A stretch of 64,000 nt of DNA from Patiria miniata (Eukaryota; Echinodermata; Asteroidea; Valvatida; Asterinidae): the NCBI RefSeq assembly GCF_015706575.1, contig NW_024037057.1:8055203-8119202 (forward strand), given 5' to 3'. The notes under the pieces are model-generated. The model saw only the letters and a list, made by a program, of their open reading frames with translations, searched no databases and was not told where the DNA came from. Each line of letters starts with the position of its first letter. The stretch's first letter is position 1. A program made the position numbers and the translations under genes. Of the stretch, positions 21,292-31,859 are shown piece after piece.

Positions 21292-22381
21292 GAGTGCAAA
21301 ATCATCATACAAGAGTAATCTACTATGCTAGATTTTTAAAAATGTATTCAATAAAAATTCCACAAAGTTGTATTGTTATCCGTTTAGGAAAAGCTGTTCT
21401 ATACTTAATTTAATGGCATTGAAGAGTTTCGTGAGACTTTCATTCTACGCATAAGAAACTAAATATGGCACGTGACCACAATCTAGCCTCGAACATTGCA
21501 TAACGGTCAATTTCCAAAATGTTTCAAACATTTTAAGGCGTTCACTTTCCAAAAGCAGTCACCGGAGTTTCAATCGCAACCTAAGACGGTAAACTGAGTA
21601 CCCTTACAAACGTTTTCCTCGATTCCATAACCAAAAGTGTCAAACTTTGTTTTGTCGCATCTTGAAAATCTATCATATAACCTCTTGATTTTGACCATTT
21701 TGGAGACATTAGGGAGATGCATGGTAACAGATTTTGCAGATTTTTCTTGAGAATGCATAGTTTTCATGAGCTTTCATTCGTCAGTTTCTTATGCGGAGAT
21801 GACTTAATGTCGCTGATCATATCAATTTAAAACAAAGCGTCAGCTATGTATTGCATGATCGATTATTGTCAAACAATTTCAATCGACCTATCGAATTCTC
21901 TCTCCAACAACGATGCTATCTAATCTACTGAGTGCGGTCATTGCATGACAACATCCAACAAAGAGGACAGTTAAAGGAACAGTAGCCAAACCTTTAAGAA
22001 GCACATTAGAGAAACCTAACACAAAGAAAGAAATATATAAATGTACGAAATTTGAAATGAACTTCCAAATGTCATAAATCATTAATTTATCACATTATAT
22101 CAAGAATAAATTCAAATACTGTAAATAATAGCAAATTTGTGGCGTGATTATTAAATCTACAATGTCGTCTAAAGATCATTTACTCAAGTTGTTTAAAGTT
22201 GAAAAATCAGTAACGACTTTACATTGATTATTAAAAGCATGCATGGCTCATATTCTGAGGAAGAAAGGGCAATTAAATAATTTCTATTGCGTTTGTAAAT
22301 CAATCAATATCAGTGTTTTTATCATATGATTCGAAATTTTGTTAAGATTAGGTGTGAAATTATGTGTGCATAAGTCTTTAA

Positions 22382-22843
22382 CCCTAAAGGGGCCGGGTTA
22401 TTTTGACCATCTCTCAGCCGGGGGGGGGGGGGGGGGCGGATTCGCCCCCCCCCCTAAGATCTCGGCCATCGAGTGACGAAAAATTTTGAAACTCAATACA
22501 TGCATAGAGCAACTCTTCCTTGACATACCCAAGAAATTTCATGACTATAGGTCAAAGGGTTTTGGAATTATGGCTAATTAATTATTCATATATACGAATG
22601 GCAATTCTGCTCGGTGTACACGACGTATATGCGAAAATTAAGTTTTCACGGCGCGTAGCGCCGGAAAAAAATTTGCTACGCGGCAACCCGTGGTCCGATT
22701 TTTATGTTTTTGGTATCAAAAGATGCGCAAAGCTCGAGGCTAAAAAGTCATAACAGCTGGGGTCGCGAAACAAATTTTTTTAGAGGCTATCACGGAAAAT
22801 GTTGGGGGGGGGGGCGGATTCCGCCCCCCCGGCCCTTTTAGGG
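22382..22843. mobile_element. piggyBac-like MITE directly downstream of the Ly6 stop codon
   Basis: Starts CCCTAAAGGGGCCGGG and ends in CCCTTTTAGGG, with TTAA on both sides (22378-22381 and 22844-22847), the piggyBac target. It ends only 50 bases before the stop-codon end of the gene at 22893. It shares over 90 percent identity by eye with 59878-60337. Confidence 0.85.
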
Positions 22844-22892
22844 TTAAAGATAGTGAGCTATCTTACTTTTTATCAAGGTAGCCATATGTCGT

Positions 22893-25800
22893 TTAGAACA
22901 CAGCCTTTGCTACGAACATCATGGCGGCCAAAGCGACATAGCTGACTTGACGAGTGGTGGCGCTGTTGCATCCATCTCCAGTGCAGCAGCAGACAACGTT
23001 ATCGGAGCTTTCTTCAAAGCAATCGTTGTTTCCACTAAACGCACATCCCACAGTCGACATACAGCTGCGCATTGCTACAACCCCGTTAACTTTACCTTTC
23101 TAGAAAGTGGAAAGAAAAACACTTACTAAACCAAAGAAACCAATCAAATATGTGATGTTCTTGTCGATGCACAAAGTAAAGTGCTGCATGGGAGGGGTCC
23201 CGGCGGCGGCGACATTCGCATACAGGTTTACTTACTAATCGTTTGCTTAGCCAATTGACCTGTAGCCGTTTGCCAGTTAGCCACGCCCCTTATAGACAAC
23301 CCTATGGAATAAGTTTTGTTTGTCTCAGATTTTGCGAGTTCCGTTTTGCGAGAGAGGTATAAAAAAAGAGAATCCAAAAACAACCGGCTTATATGGAACA
23401 ATTATAGACTTGAAAACTGTCAAAGTGGCTCCACTTGAAATGGTAGTTCATAACCATTTCATTAACACCATAATTATTTGCAACTCATCAATCACGGATG
23501 ACCGAGCACCATTTATTTCAAAACTAAGGCCCACAAACAGATTTTTCCAAGTTTGCTGAATGTACGTGTAATTCAGCTGTCGGATGAAACCGCAGTTGCT
23601 GTGGACAATGCGCTAAAAGGTCATCCATGACTGAAATGCTGCTAATATGGTATCAATGAAAAGCTAATGAACTACCCTTTAAGATGAAGCAACTTTGACA
23701 TTTTTCAAATTCACAACTTTAACATACTGCTAACCCATTGTTTTTGGATAAGTTTGTTTTTTGATACACCATGTTGTCTGCGTTGACGCAATTCTACCCA
23801 TTTTTTTTTTGCACATGTAAACAAAATGTAAACAAAACGTGGCCTCAACATGTTTTAGCCCTATTCTTGGGGCTGATTTTCTGAAGCATTTTTGGCTTGA
23901 TTACTGAAGTCAAGAAAAAAAAACTCGAAAGTCGCATACAATGCAACTCATATTTCGACCAATCGGGGCATTTCATTACGTTCAATGAAGGGCACCAAGT
24001 TGAATGGTCAGGCTAGACGTGTTTCACCCGCGTTGTGAGGGGTCGTGGGGGAGGGTGGGGGGTTGGACAGAATTACCGAGATCATATTTTGATAATTTGA
24101 AAAATGATGCCCGCGCTCCATTGCAAAATAGAACAATATTAGGGCCGAATTTCATCGAATTTTGGAGAAATACGAGCTCGCAGGCTGTGCACGGCTTCCA
24201 CTCATTTTTTTTTTTTTTTTTTTTTTACAAACTGTCAAGTTCATTGCCTACAAAATAGTAAGCAACTCGGAGGCTAGGCGTTCAGCTCGTGATTTGGCCC
24301 ACGTAGGCAACTTTGGGGCTGAGCTCTTAATGTATGATCAAAGTAGGTCATCTCAATGCACACAAAGCTGACAACAAACAAAACAGCCACTACGTCATTT
24401 TGGCGCATGTGTATTTTGTGCCTTCCAGAATGATCAGTATAACGGATAACTCAGACCGTTACACCAAAGTTGAGGCTGGAGATTGAGGAACGGCTCAAAA
24501 CTTTGAAAGTCGTATACCCACAATATTAATGGGTGACGCGTCCCGCCCTCTTGTACCACAATTATAGAGAACACTTACGTAACAAGCGTCAGTCAAACCG
24601 GTGGTGCAAGGCTTTAGATATTTTGCTTGCGCTGTCTTATCGAATGTGTCACCACACCCAGCATCGGAGCTAGTACAATCGTAGCACTCCGTCACGGCTT
24701 TGCCAACACCTGGTGTAAAACGAAATGCCATTCAATCATTTTTTTTTTAAATAAAGATTAATTCCAATTGTGTGTTTCACTATAGACAATAATTAGCTAC
24801 CAGCAGAATAATGTGAATTCAAGCCATGCTTGATTACAAACATTTGATGGTTAAAGTAAAGTGCCGATTGTTTTAATTTTTTTTTCTTAAAACGTCTTTT
24901 CATATGGATTCCTTTGGGGAACTAACCCAACGGGCAGGTTTTCATGTGCAACCTGTATGAGAGAACACGGCGAAAACAGGCCCTTTTTCGCATCTATCGC
25001 CGCCACTACATTATTCGACAGAGTATACCTTAGTTCTTACTACAGTGTGACCCTAACAATACATTCTTTCAGAAAATGAAACAAAAACTGGATAAAACAC
25101 TGATTTTCCCTTGCCAAAATGATGTTGAACACTGCATTTTTAGTCAAAAATCTCCCAGTTTTTGTGTGTAAACCACGCGTTCAGCCAAGAACTGGTCCAT
25201 TTATATCATCACAACGTTAAATAGCGCCACCTGGGAACTTAGTTCTCCCGAGTCATTTTTCTTCGTCTCGTCAGCTTTCTTACAATATAACCCTTATTGT
25301 TATTGGTTGAGGTTAAGGCTCGCCCAACATCATTTACAAAAGAATTGTTCATCTAAAGTCCAATAAAATATGCTGTTGCTCATGGCTGAGCACGTAGGGT
25401 CTGTTTACTGTACACGTGCATATCTTATGTCTATGTCCAAGGTCATCTGGCTGTACTGTGCTTTTGGCCGGTTTACATGGGCTCCTTTTGACCACAAACT
25501 AAGGTTTTGATATGAAAAAACAATTCACTTATAATTCTCCTTGAATAAGTGTCCTAAGAACAGAATCAGATTGGGGTCGCTTGTACAAGGCCGGATTCAG
25601 ATCAAATTATTTGGTTATTTTTGTGGGGAAGGGGGGGGGGGACAGTTTTTGATCCCAAAATGGTGGATCCAAAGATCTTTCCGCGGGCCAAATTTGTAAA
25701 TGAAAAGCAAGGGGAACAGGTGTGAATGTATTTCTTTTGTTGAGTTTTATGGGTAGTGCACACAATGTCTACCTTTTTGCTACGTTACTAAACAAAAATA

Positions 25801-25993
25801 AATGTTTTTCGGTGGTTGTTGTTTTTTCCCCTTTCTTTTTGGGGGGAGGTTGGCTGAGGGGGTGGGGGAATGGCCCCTTTGCCTCCGCCCACCCCCGATC
25901 CACAGTTGCGTTTGTATGAGTCAATTAGTTATGGTGTATGTCATACTCACCAAGGCAAGCAAGAAGCAACACGAGCATCATAGTCCACTTCAT
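22893..25993 (-). CDS. Ly6/uPAR-domain GPI-anchored protein (duplicated family, copy 1)
   Basis: CDS is complement(join(22893..23099, 24579..24709, 25951..25993)), 126 residues. Exon 1 encodes the signal peptide MKWTMMLVLLLACLG. Exon 2 carries TECYDCTSSDAGCGDTFDK, whose CYxC...CxDxF pattern resembles invertebrate Quiver/Sleepless-like Ly6 proteins. Exon 3 gives RSC, VGC and NDC and then VVCCCTGDGCN and a hydrophobic GPI tail from about residue 110. Twelve cysteines follow the signal peptide, enough for six disulphides. Donors are GTAAGT and GTGAGT, acceptors TAG and CAG, phases 1 and 0. A leader exon and TATA promoter lie at 28472-28571. Intron 1 contains an hAT MITE. The product should be a secreted, GPI-linked surface protein; ligand or ion-channel modulation by analogy to the family is inference only. 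Confidence 0.93.
25586..25908. mobile_element. hAT-like MITE in intron 1 of the Ly6 gene
   Basis: Begins CAAGGCCGGATTCAG and ends GATCCACAGTTG, flanked by CGCTTGTA (25578-25585) and CGTTTGTA (25909-25916), an 8-bp duplication with one mismatch. It lies 42 bases from the exon-1 donor side. It is also present in copy 2 (63072-63473), where a GTTGTC array has expanded inside. It was not seen in intron 1 of the older gene at 39798-42777. Confidence 0.7.
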
Positions 25994-26030
25994 GGTCAGG
26001 CAGGTGAAGTTTTGCAGCAACGTAAAGTCC
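25994..26030 (-). other. 5' UTR part of exon 2, Ly6 gene 22893-25993
   Basis: The acceptor TCTGTTAACAG precedes 26030 on the minus strand, then 37 untranslated bases lead to the ATG at 25993. The same arrangement is at 42778-42814 and 63549-63585. The conserved acceptor makes an upstream non-coding exon likely. Confidence 0.75.
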
Positions 26031-26404
26031 CTGTTAACAGAGCATGGTAAAAAATATAAATATATATTTCTGTGATTGAAGTTGAAAATAGTACGTAATT
26101 GATTAAAGTGTAATGAGAGAGTGCATACATTTGTAGCATGTATATTTTCCCCGTGTCGCAGCTTTCTAAGTTGTTGAAAGAAAGGACATAACAGTGTCTA
26201 ATAAAACGGAAGAGACCCAGTTTAATTGGAACTCAACAGTTTACGAAAAATACCAAAATGGGCAATGGATTAAGAACATTCAGTGGGCATTAGCATAGGC
26301 CCGTGGTTCAAACTTTAGAGGTTCTTTCTCTGGAATGCTCCTTTAGTTTTGGTTTTATACGCACACTTTTCAACGAGAGATCAGTGTACTCATTTTTGTG
26401 CTTA

Positions 26405-27276
26405 ACAAAAACAAATCATTGTGGGCTCGAATAAAAGGTGATTACATTCAAATTCGTACGTTGCGTTGCCGAGTATAAATATCTTGGAGTTGTTTTTGAT
26501 GATTAGACTGGAGCAACCATGTGAGTCATGTAGGTAAAAGATTGAACTCAAGAATGTTCTCGGTTTGAGGAAACTGAACACATTTGATGTCAGGAAGGAA
26601 ATCAAGACAATATTCTATAACTTGGTTCTTTGTAGTGTATGGACCTATTGTTTGTTATGTTGGGCTGGAAATACCGATAAGAAAGTGAACAAATTAATTG
26701 ACGATACCATCAAACGAGCTAGTAGGATACTCGGTGAGTGTTTGCCATCTGTGGACACGGTCTACAACCAACGGCTGCGTGACAAGCTACAATAATGGTG
26801 TGGGGAGATGCTGGGCATCCGCTCCACAACCGATTTAAGGATAACATCATTCCACGCAGCAGAGAAGACTGAGACCAGTGCTTGCAAACCGAAATTCTTC
26901 ATTTTTTTCACAGGCAGGGCCATTAAGTGTCATATTGATGATTTTACAAGATGATTTTTATCCAAAGGATTAATTTATTCTGGTATCTGAGAAACAACGG
27001 GTTTTCACAGTTTTTGATATAATTTTTATACTTAGTCCTTTATTCTGGTTCTACTTTGGGAATGGGTTTTGCATTAATATCACATGTGCTTTTTTACGCT
27101 CTTAAATTTTTAGTGCTTTATACTGTGTGCAATTGTAATGTTTTGATGTGATTGTGTATTTATTTCCTGAATATTGTAGCGTATGTTGAATTTTTTATAT
27201 TTTTAATGAGAGACGACAACATGTAATTTCCAGTTTGGGATTTTAATAAAGTTTATCTATCTATCTATCTATCTAC
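26405..27276 (+). pseudogene. Non-LTR retrotransposon (LINE) 3' end, degraded
   Basis: Across interrupted frames the plus strand reads EYKYLGVVFDD and then an open stretch (26565-26795) with KTIFYNLVLCSVWTYCLLCW, ASRILGECLPSVDTVY and RLRDKL. These are the usual C-terminal blocks of CR1/Jockey-type reverse transcriptase polyproteins. Stops occur at about 26504 and just after 26795. The element ends in a (TCTA)n tail at 27252-27275, as many non-LTR elements do. It is 5'-truncated and sits in the 5' intron of the neighbouring minus-strand Ly6 gene. Confidence 0.8.
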
Positions 27277-27330
27277 ATTATACAGGGTGAGTCAAAAAGA
27301 TAGTGACCGGAAAAAAAAATCCAAATATAT
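27277..27330. mobile_element. Possible Tc1/mariner-type terminus
   Basis: TATACAGGGTGAGTCAAAAA just after the LINE tail resembles the common left end of Tc1/mariner elements inserted at TA. No matching right end was found, so it is a fragment at best. Confidence 0.3.
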
Positions 27331-27772
27331 GTTGCTCGCTCCATTTCATTAAAATAACAGAGGGATAAAAGTACATGTTGTTGACTAGTAACTGTAAATA
27401 TTTCATGTAATTTGCATACTCAATTCCCAATTTACTTCCATTTTAATGAAAGGATTACAAAATTCAGCTGTCCACCACTGATAATTTACCGTTCTACGAA
27501 CTGATGAATACCCATTAAATACAATGAAACATGGAAGTTTTCCCACCTCCGTGAATGAATAAAAAACTTGCAAAGGAAAACAGACAAAATCGCCATCAAC
27601 ATTAAAAAAAAAAGAGTTGACCTGTTACTCACATTATTTTTTTTTAAACAGTCAATATAATGTTTCAGTCTTGACTCAAATGGTTAAAATCTTCTCTGTA
27701 TTTGAATGCTTGTGTGTAGGCCTAATCTGTAATTCTCACCAAGCTCAACAGCTTACAATGACATTTCATGGA

Positions 27773-27910
27773 GGTGACTGCTCTATGTTCCGACACCCCT
27801 ATGTTCCGACAACCTAGATTGTGTTACCCCGGGTTAGGGTTAGGGTTAGGGTTAGGAATAGGAATATGTGCAGTCGGAACATAGAGGTGTCGGAACAAAG
27901 AGGTGTAACC
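27773..27910. mobile_element. 138-bp MITE carrying telomere-type TTAGGG repeats
   Basis: Imperfect 25-bp inverted ends (left GGTGACTGCTCTATGTTCC, right complement GGTTACACCTCTTTGTTCC, both continuing CGACACC) are flanked by a perfect 8-bp duplication TTCATGGA (27765-27772 and 27911-27918). Inside is a second inverted TATGTTCCGAC pair and the array GGG(TTAGGG)3TTAGG at 27831-27856. The related sequence at about 43108 reads straight through CATTCCATGGACAGCTATAA without the element, so the empty site is visible. Confidence 0.85.
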
Positions 27911-28471
27911 TTCATGGACAGCTATAAAAAAAAAAAAACTTAAAAAAACGCGCATAACTTCTGATAGCATGGAAGAATAATTATGCTCTCTTAAGAAATA
28001 CTGTATTGGTGTATAATTTGATTGTTATTTTTTTACGAAAACAATCACTAATCCAGGTCACTTTCTTTTTAGACTTGGTATCCATCCCCTTCCCCTCGGT
28101 GTCATATTTCTTCTATGAAAGATTCTCCATCCATTCTACATATGGTTTGAGTCTCAAGGTAGATGACGTTTGCCATCCTGTAAAGGCTACTCTGGATAAT
28201 GCCTACACTATGACAACAACTGCGGTTATTTTGAGTAGAACATGTCTCAAACTTGAAATCCTTCCACTGCAAATTTAATCAACCTCTTCTAGTTAAATAA
28301 CGTTTCGATTTTGGGTGATCGCAATTAGGCTTTTGGTTGGTCGTAGAGAACCCCAAAGTTCGCGCCTATTCGAAATATTGATCATAAGACTTTGCTTTTC
28401 AACCTTTTCCCTAAGAAGTTTTCGGCAGTGTTTTGGGGGTTTTTTGGGTCTCATTGTTAAGTAAGCCTTAC

Positions 28472-28571
28472 CTTAGGTCTTGTCCTTTGTAAATGCTGAC
28501 GTATCGACAGGAATTATGCTAACCTCCGAGACGCCCGTCTTTATATACCCAAGATCCGGCGCACTGATTGG
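28472..28571 (-). promoter_or_regulatory. TATA/CCAAT promoter and non-coding first exon of the Ly6 gene 22893-25993
   Basis: On the minus strand: CCAAT at 28571-28567, TATATAAA at 28547-28540, and about 70 bases later the donor CCTAAG|GTAAGG with the exon ending at 28472. Transcription would start near 28510-28517. The untranslated exon would splice over 2.4 kb to the acceptor at 26031. The older paralogue has the same CCAAT, TATA, leader and donor at 44164-44065, well conserved although surrounding sequence has drifted. Confidence 0.7.
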
Positions 28572-28572
28572 A

Positions 28573-28986
28573 CATTACGGGACCACGGTCAGTGGCCGAG
28601 TCACGCACACAGCCCTGTTTGACCCACTGATCTCTATATAAAGACTGGATAGCTAATAAAGAGCCGCACTATGTACGAATTTGACGCCATATTAGTGAGA
28701 CCGGCTGGTGATCTACAAAGGACAAGTTGCCGTTTTTATAGACGGCATGATTTCTTTTGTAACGTCGCGGTTCACTTGACTTATATTTTGACCACCACCA
28801 CTGACCAAGGTTAACTACAATTTTTCTAACGTCGTGGTTACTAAAATGCCGCAAATATAACTTTTTCGGCGTTTTGAAATAATAATCACTACGGAAATGT
28901 GTCCCTTTTAGGCTTGATTTTGATACCACAAATAACTGCTTTTGACAAATACAAAGTGTTGTTACGGTCTGTCAAATAAACTCACA
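28573..28986. other. Gene-free stretch upstream of the Ly6 promoter
   Basis: No exon recognised. The homology with the older copy (44.0-44.2 kb) ends shortly after the CCAAT box at about 28600. Confidence 0.4.
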
Positions 28987-29294
28987 TTTTTTATCAACAA
29001 AATCGAGGGCTGATAGTTTTTAGGTGTACATTCGATTCTTTAAAAAGGCCAAAAGAAACGGCAAGGCTCAGTAGATAGAGGAAAGTATACCCTTCGTTTT
29101 CATGTGAAACACGTGCAGGAGACTTCTAATGTTTGGTCCAAATCGCCGGTTGAAAAATGAAGACTTTTGCGAGATTTCATGGTTTGCAATCACATGTACG
29201 CTTGTAAACGAGCCTTGCCGTTTCTTTCGGCCTTTTTTTAAGAATCGACTGTACACCTAAAACCTATCGGCCCTCGATTTTGTTGATAAAAAAT
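28987..29294. mobile_element. Foldback MITE with about 83-bp inverted arms
   Basis: Left arm (28987-29069) contains CAACAAAATCGAGGGCTGAT and GAAACGGCAAGGCT. The right arm (29211-29294) is its inverted copy with AGCCTTGCCGTTTC and CCCTCGATTTTGTTG. The spacer of about 140 bp is unique and non-coding. Confidence 0.85.
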
Positions 29295-29894
29295 TAAACT
29301 TCATTGCAAAATAGAGCGATTTTAGGGCCCCAAATTCATCCAAATTGCACAGAACTACAAGCTCACGGTCCCATGCACGGCTTCCACCCATATTTTTTAC
29401 AAACCCTCAAGTTCATGGCCCACAATATGAAGAATTTGAGGGCATGCAAATCGTGATTTGGCCGGCGTAGGCAATTTTGGACCGATTTACTGGCCTGCTG
29501 CAACCATAGCGACTGGGCGCTCAGCTTTGCTCTCTTTCTACTGTGGCCGAAGTCTCTGCTCTAGCACTAATCAACCTCCAACAATTAACCAATCACCTAG
29601 GCAGTAAGTTGCAGTGGAGGGAGCCTCATACTTTGTGTGAGTGATATTGACAAATGATTCCTGCATCATAATCCCGATAATTAAGTAATCTCTGAAGTTA
29701 TAAGAGTATTGTGATTGAATTATAAGATCACGCAGGCGAGTAACCTAGGTAGGCTGAGACTGGATTGATTAAGAAACCATTAAAGTCAACAGTGTCCAAT
29801 TCCTCCCCCAAGATATCCCCCCCCCCCCCCCCGTCTGTCAGCCCAGTGAGTGGAGTGAGTCCGTCATAGGTGTTATTTTTTTGGGAAGTCTGCT

Positions 29895-30381
29895 CTAGGG
29901 GTGCACGCCTGTAAATAGACCAAAAATCCGTCCGCCGAGCTCATGAATAAAAGTTATACCCTCAAAATATTCTATATTAGAGAGTTCTGAGAACCATGGA
30001 ATTGGGGAATTGAAGACATGTGGCACTGAACCTCTGGCCTGGACTTGGAGCTTCCAATTCTGAGCATTTTGGATGCAATCTGGCCCGAAAGTGGCGCTAT
30101 TTAGCCATGTTGTGGAGGAATTCTTTTTCAAAATGGCTACTTTTCCAGTTCGGGAAACATCATTCGTTTTAGGGGTGTTCTTATTTGGGTGAGAATATCT
30201 CAAAAAGTCAATGGTCAACCCACCCAAAATTGAAAAGAAAATGAAAGATGACATATTGATCATCATTTTTCTGTGCAGCTTGAATACCTGTGAGAGTTCT
30301 GAGTATTTTTAAATGAATTTTGAAGTATGGACATTTAGCACTAGTGTCTATGGGAATTTATTTGCAGGCGCGCACCCCTAG
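29895..30381. mobile_element. MITE of the CTCAAACACC-related dispersed family
   Basis: 487 bp with inverted ends CTAGGGGTGCACGCCTGTAA and, at the right, the complement of CTAGGGGTGCGCGCCTGCAA, consistent with TA insertion. The inside resembles the family at 13430 (GAAAAGAAAATGAAAGATGA, ACTAGTGTCTATGGG). The 123-residue open frame across it is not a recognisable protein. Confidence 0.65.
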
Positions 30382-30899
30382 GCCTGGGCCTGGCGGTAAA
30401 CTTCCACCGAAACGGATCCGCGTATCCTGCCGTCGAGGTTAGATCGTTCACCGATATTGCAGGGGCGGTCATCCGAGGGCAGTATGCCGCTACAATAGCT
30501 ATACAAATATAGTCAGTTTAGTACTACGTGTGACCTTCACTGCATGAGACCCCCCCCCCCCCCCCCCGTGAAAAGCTTTGTTTGAGGCTGGATTGATCGT
30601 GAATTCGATTCCACAAGTTCTTAATTCCTTCTTTCATAGAATAGATGCCTAATTGTCCAAAATGTTACGTTATGAGTAATTGATATTCTATTTGCAGAGT
30701 GGATTCAAGTGTTTTGGGTTTTTTTGCGAGGGGGAGAACGATTTGAAAAAAAGAAGGTCTGAATACTATAGCCATTTTGAATTACGAGCTGTTGATATGT
30801 TCACAAAAATAGACTCTGTCAAAATAAAATTAATGTGAGCATTCCCAAAACTAAAAGAATGAGGCAATTTCTGACCACTTTAATCAATTTCTTTGAAGG
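30382..30899. other. Gene-free stretch
   Basis: Contains a poly-C run near 30549. No exon or repeat family recognised. Confidence 0.4.
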
Positions 30900-31021
30900 A
30901 AAAGATTGTGGTGTACGCAGTGTCTGCAACGTCACTTTAGAAATAAAAAATGGATTCTTTTTTAAGGGGGGGGGGGGGGGTGGCCCCCGTTGCCCCCCTC
31001 CCCCCACCAGATCCGCCCTTG
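30900..31021. mobile_element. hAT MITE right-end fragment
   Basis: Carries AAGATTGTGGTGTACGCAGT, a G/C-run hairpin and the terminus AGATCCGCCCTTGG. This is the 3' third of the CAAGGGCGGATCC family; the left part is missing. Confidence 0.7.
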
Positions 31022-31150
31022 GGCTAACATTTCTCAAACAAACTTCTACAACTTACAATTCCCCTCAGGGAAAAACAGTCTATTTGTAGGAAAACAATCG
31101 GAACTACATTTCACATTAATAGTACGGCAGATAGGTGATGGCATTGGTGA

Positions 31151-31415
31151 TTTGATGATACAAGCATGACATTTGACACACAGTCAGAGTATGTCATAAA
31201 AAAAGACATGTGCTACAGGGTCATCGCAGATTTGTCATTTGAAAAAATATTGGTAGAATAACAAGCAATGGCAGCCATTTCGGAAATTTCGAAAATGGCT
31301 TGTTAATCTACCTATATTTTTTTTCCGAGGACAAATCTGCGATGGCCCTATAGCCAAATATCTTTCTCATGACATTCTCTGACTGTGTGCCAAATGCCAT
31401 GCTTGTATCATCAAA
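31151..31415. mobile_element. Foldback MITE, full length
   Basis: Nested palindrome. Outer arms are TTTGATGATACAAGCATGAC facing its complement ATGCTTGTATCATCAAA, with GACTGTGTG-type sequence. Inner arms are GGTAGAATAACAAGCAAT facing ATGGCTTGTTAATCTACC. A truncated relative is at 6888-7080. Confidence 0.8.
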
Positions 31416-31859
31416 GGCACATATTCCCCCAATATTTATCATATCTGCCCCTTGTGTATCACTCTAGAGAGTTTTGCTTTGTGTTCTTCCAAATATTTGC
31501 TTTTACGATTTGCAATAGTAAATATTTCCCCTTCAACGCCAATTTCAAAACAAACTTTTGTCACCACAATAAAAGCCATTGCGCAGGTCGGAGTCAACCG
31601 TCAACCAATCAGTGACAAGCAGAGATGCGCAGACCACATATTATGGGAGCGGCTATAGATGAGATTGCCATCGCAATATACTTATCAGTTGTGAGTCAGT
31701 ACGGTGATGTTCATGTATTGACTGACCTTGTTTGTTTTGTTGACAAGCCTTTCGTCTGGACAGACACGTGTCGTATATGCCCCCCCCCCCAGCCATGACT
31801 GCTCTCGATAGCTTTTTATGTCTTTACAAAAACATATCCTTGATCAAAGGTTGCCATTG

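Larger units (their letters stand above)
13158..26120. repeat. Segmental duplication, copy 1
   Basis: This block aligns collinearly with 48990-64000 at offsets of about 36.06 to 37.49 kb, the steps being caused by insertions. Non-coding sequence such as 15380-16600 and 21880-22380 is nearly identical between copies. It carries the Ly6 gene at 22893-25993. Copy 2 lacks about 1 kb corresponding to 19205-20205 and about 180 bases near 18165-18345. Confidence 0.92.

Noticed and set aside
27831..27856. True chromosome end or fusion scar
   Set aside because: Only about four TTAGGG units, enclosed by transposon-type inverted ends and a target duplication.
29895..30266. 123-residue minus-strand open frame
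   Set aside because: It lies wholly inside a MITE with terminal inverted repeats; related copies are not open in this frame.
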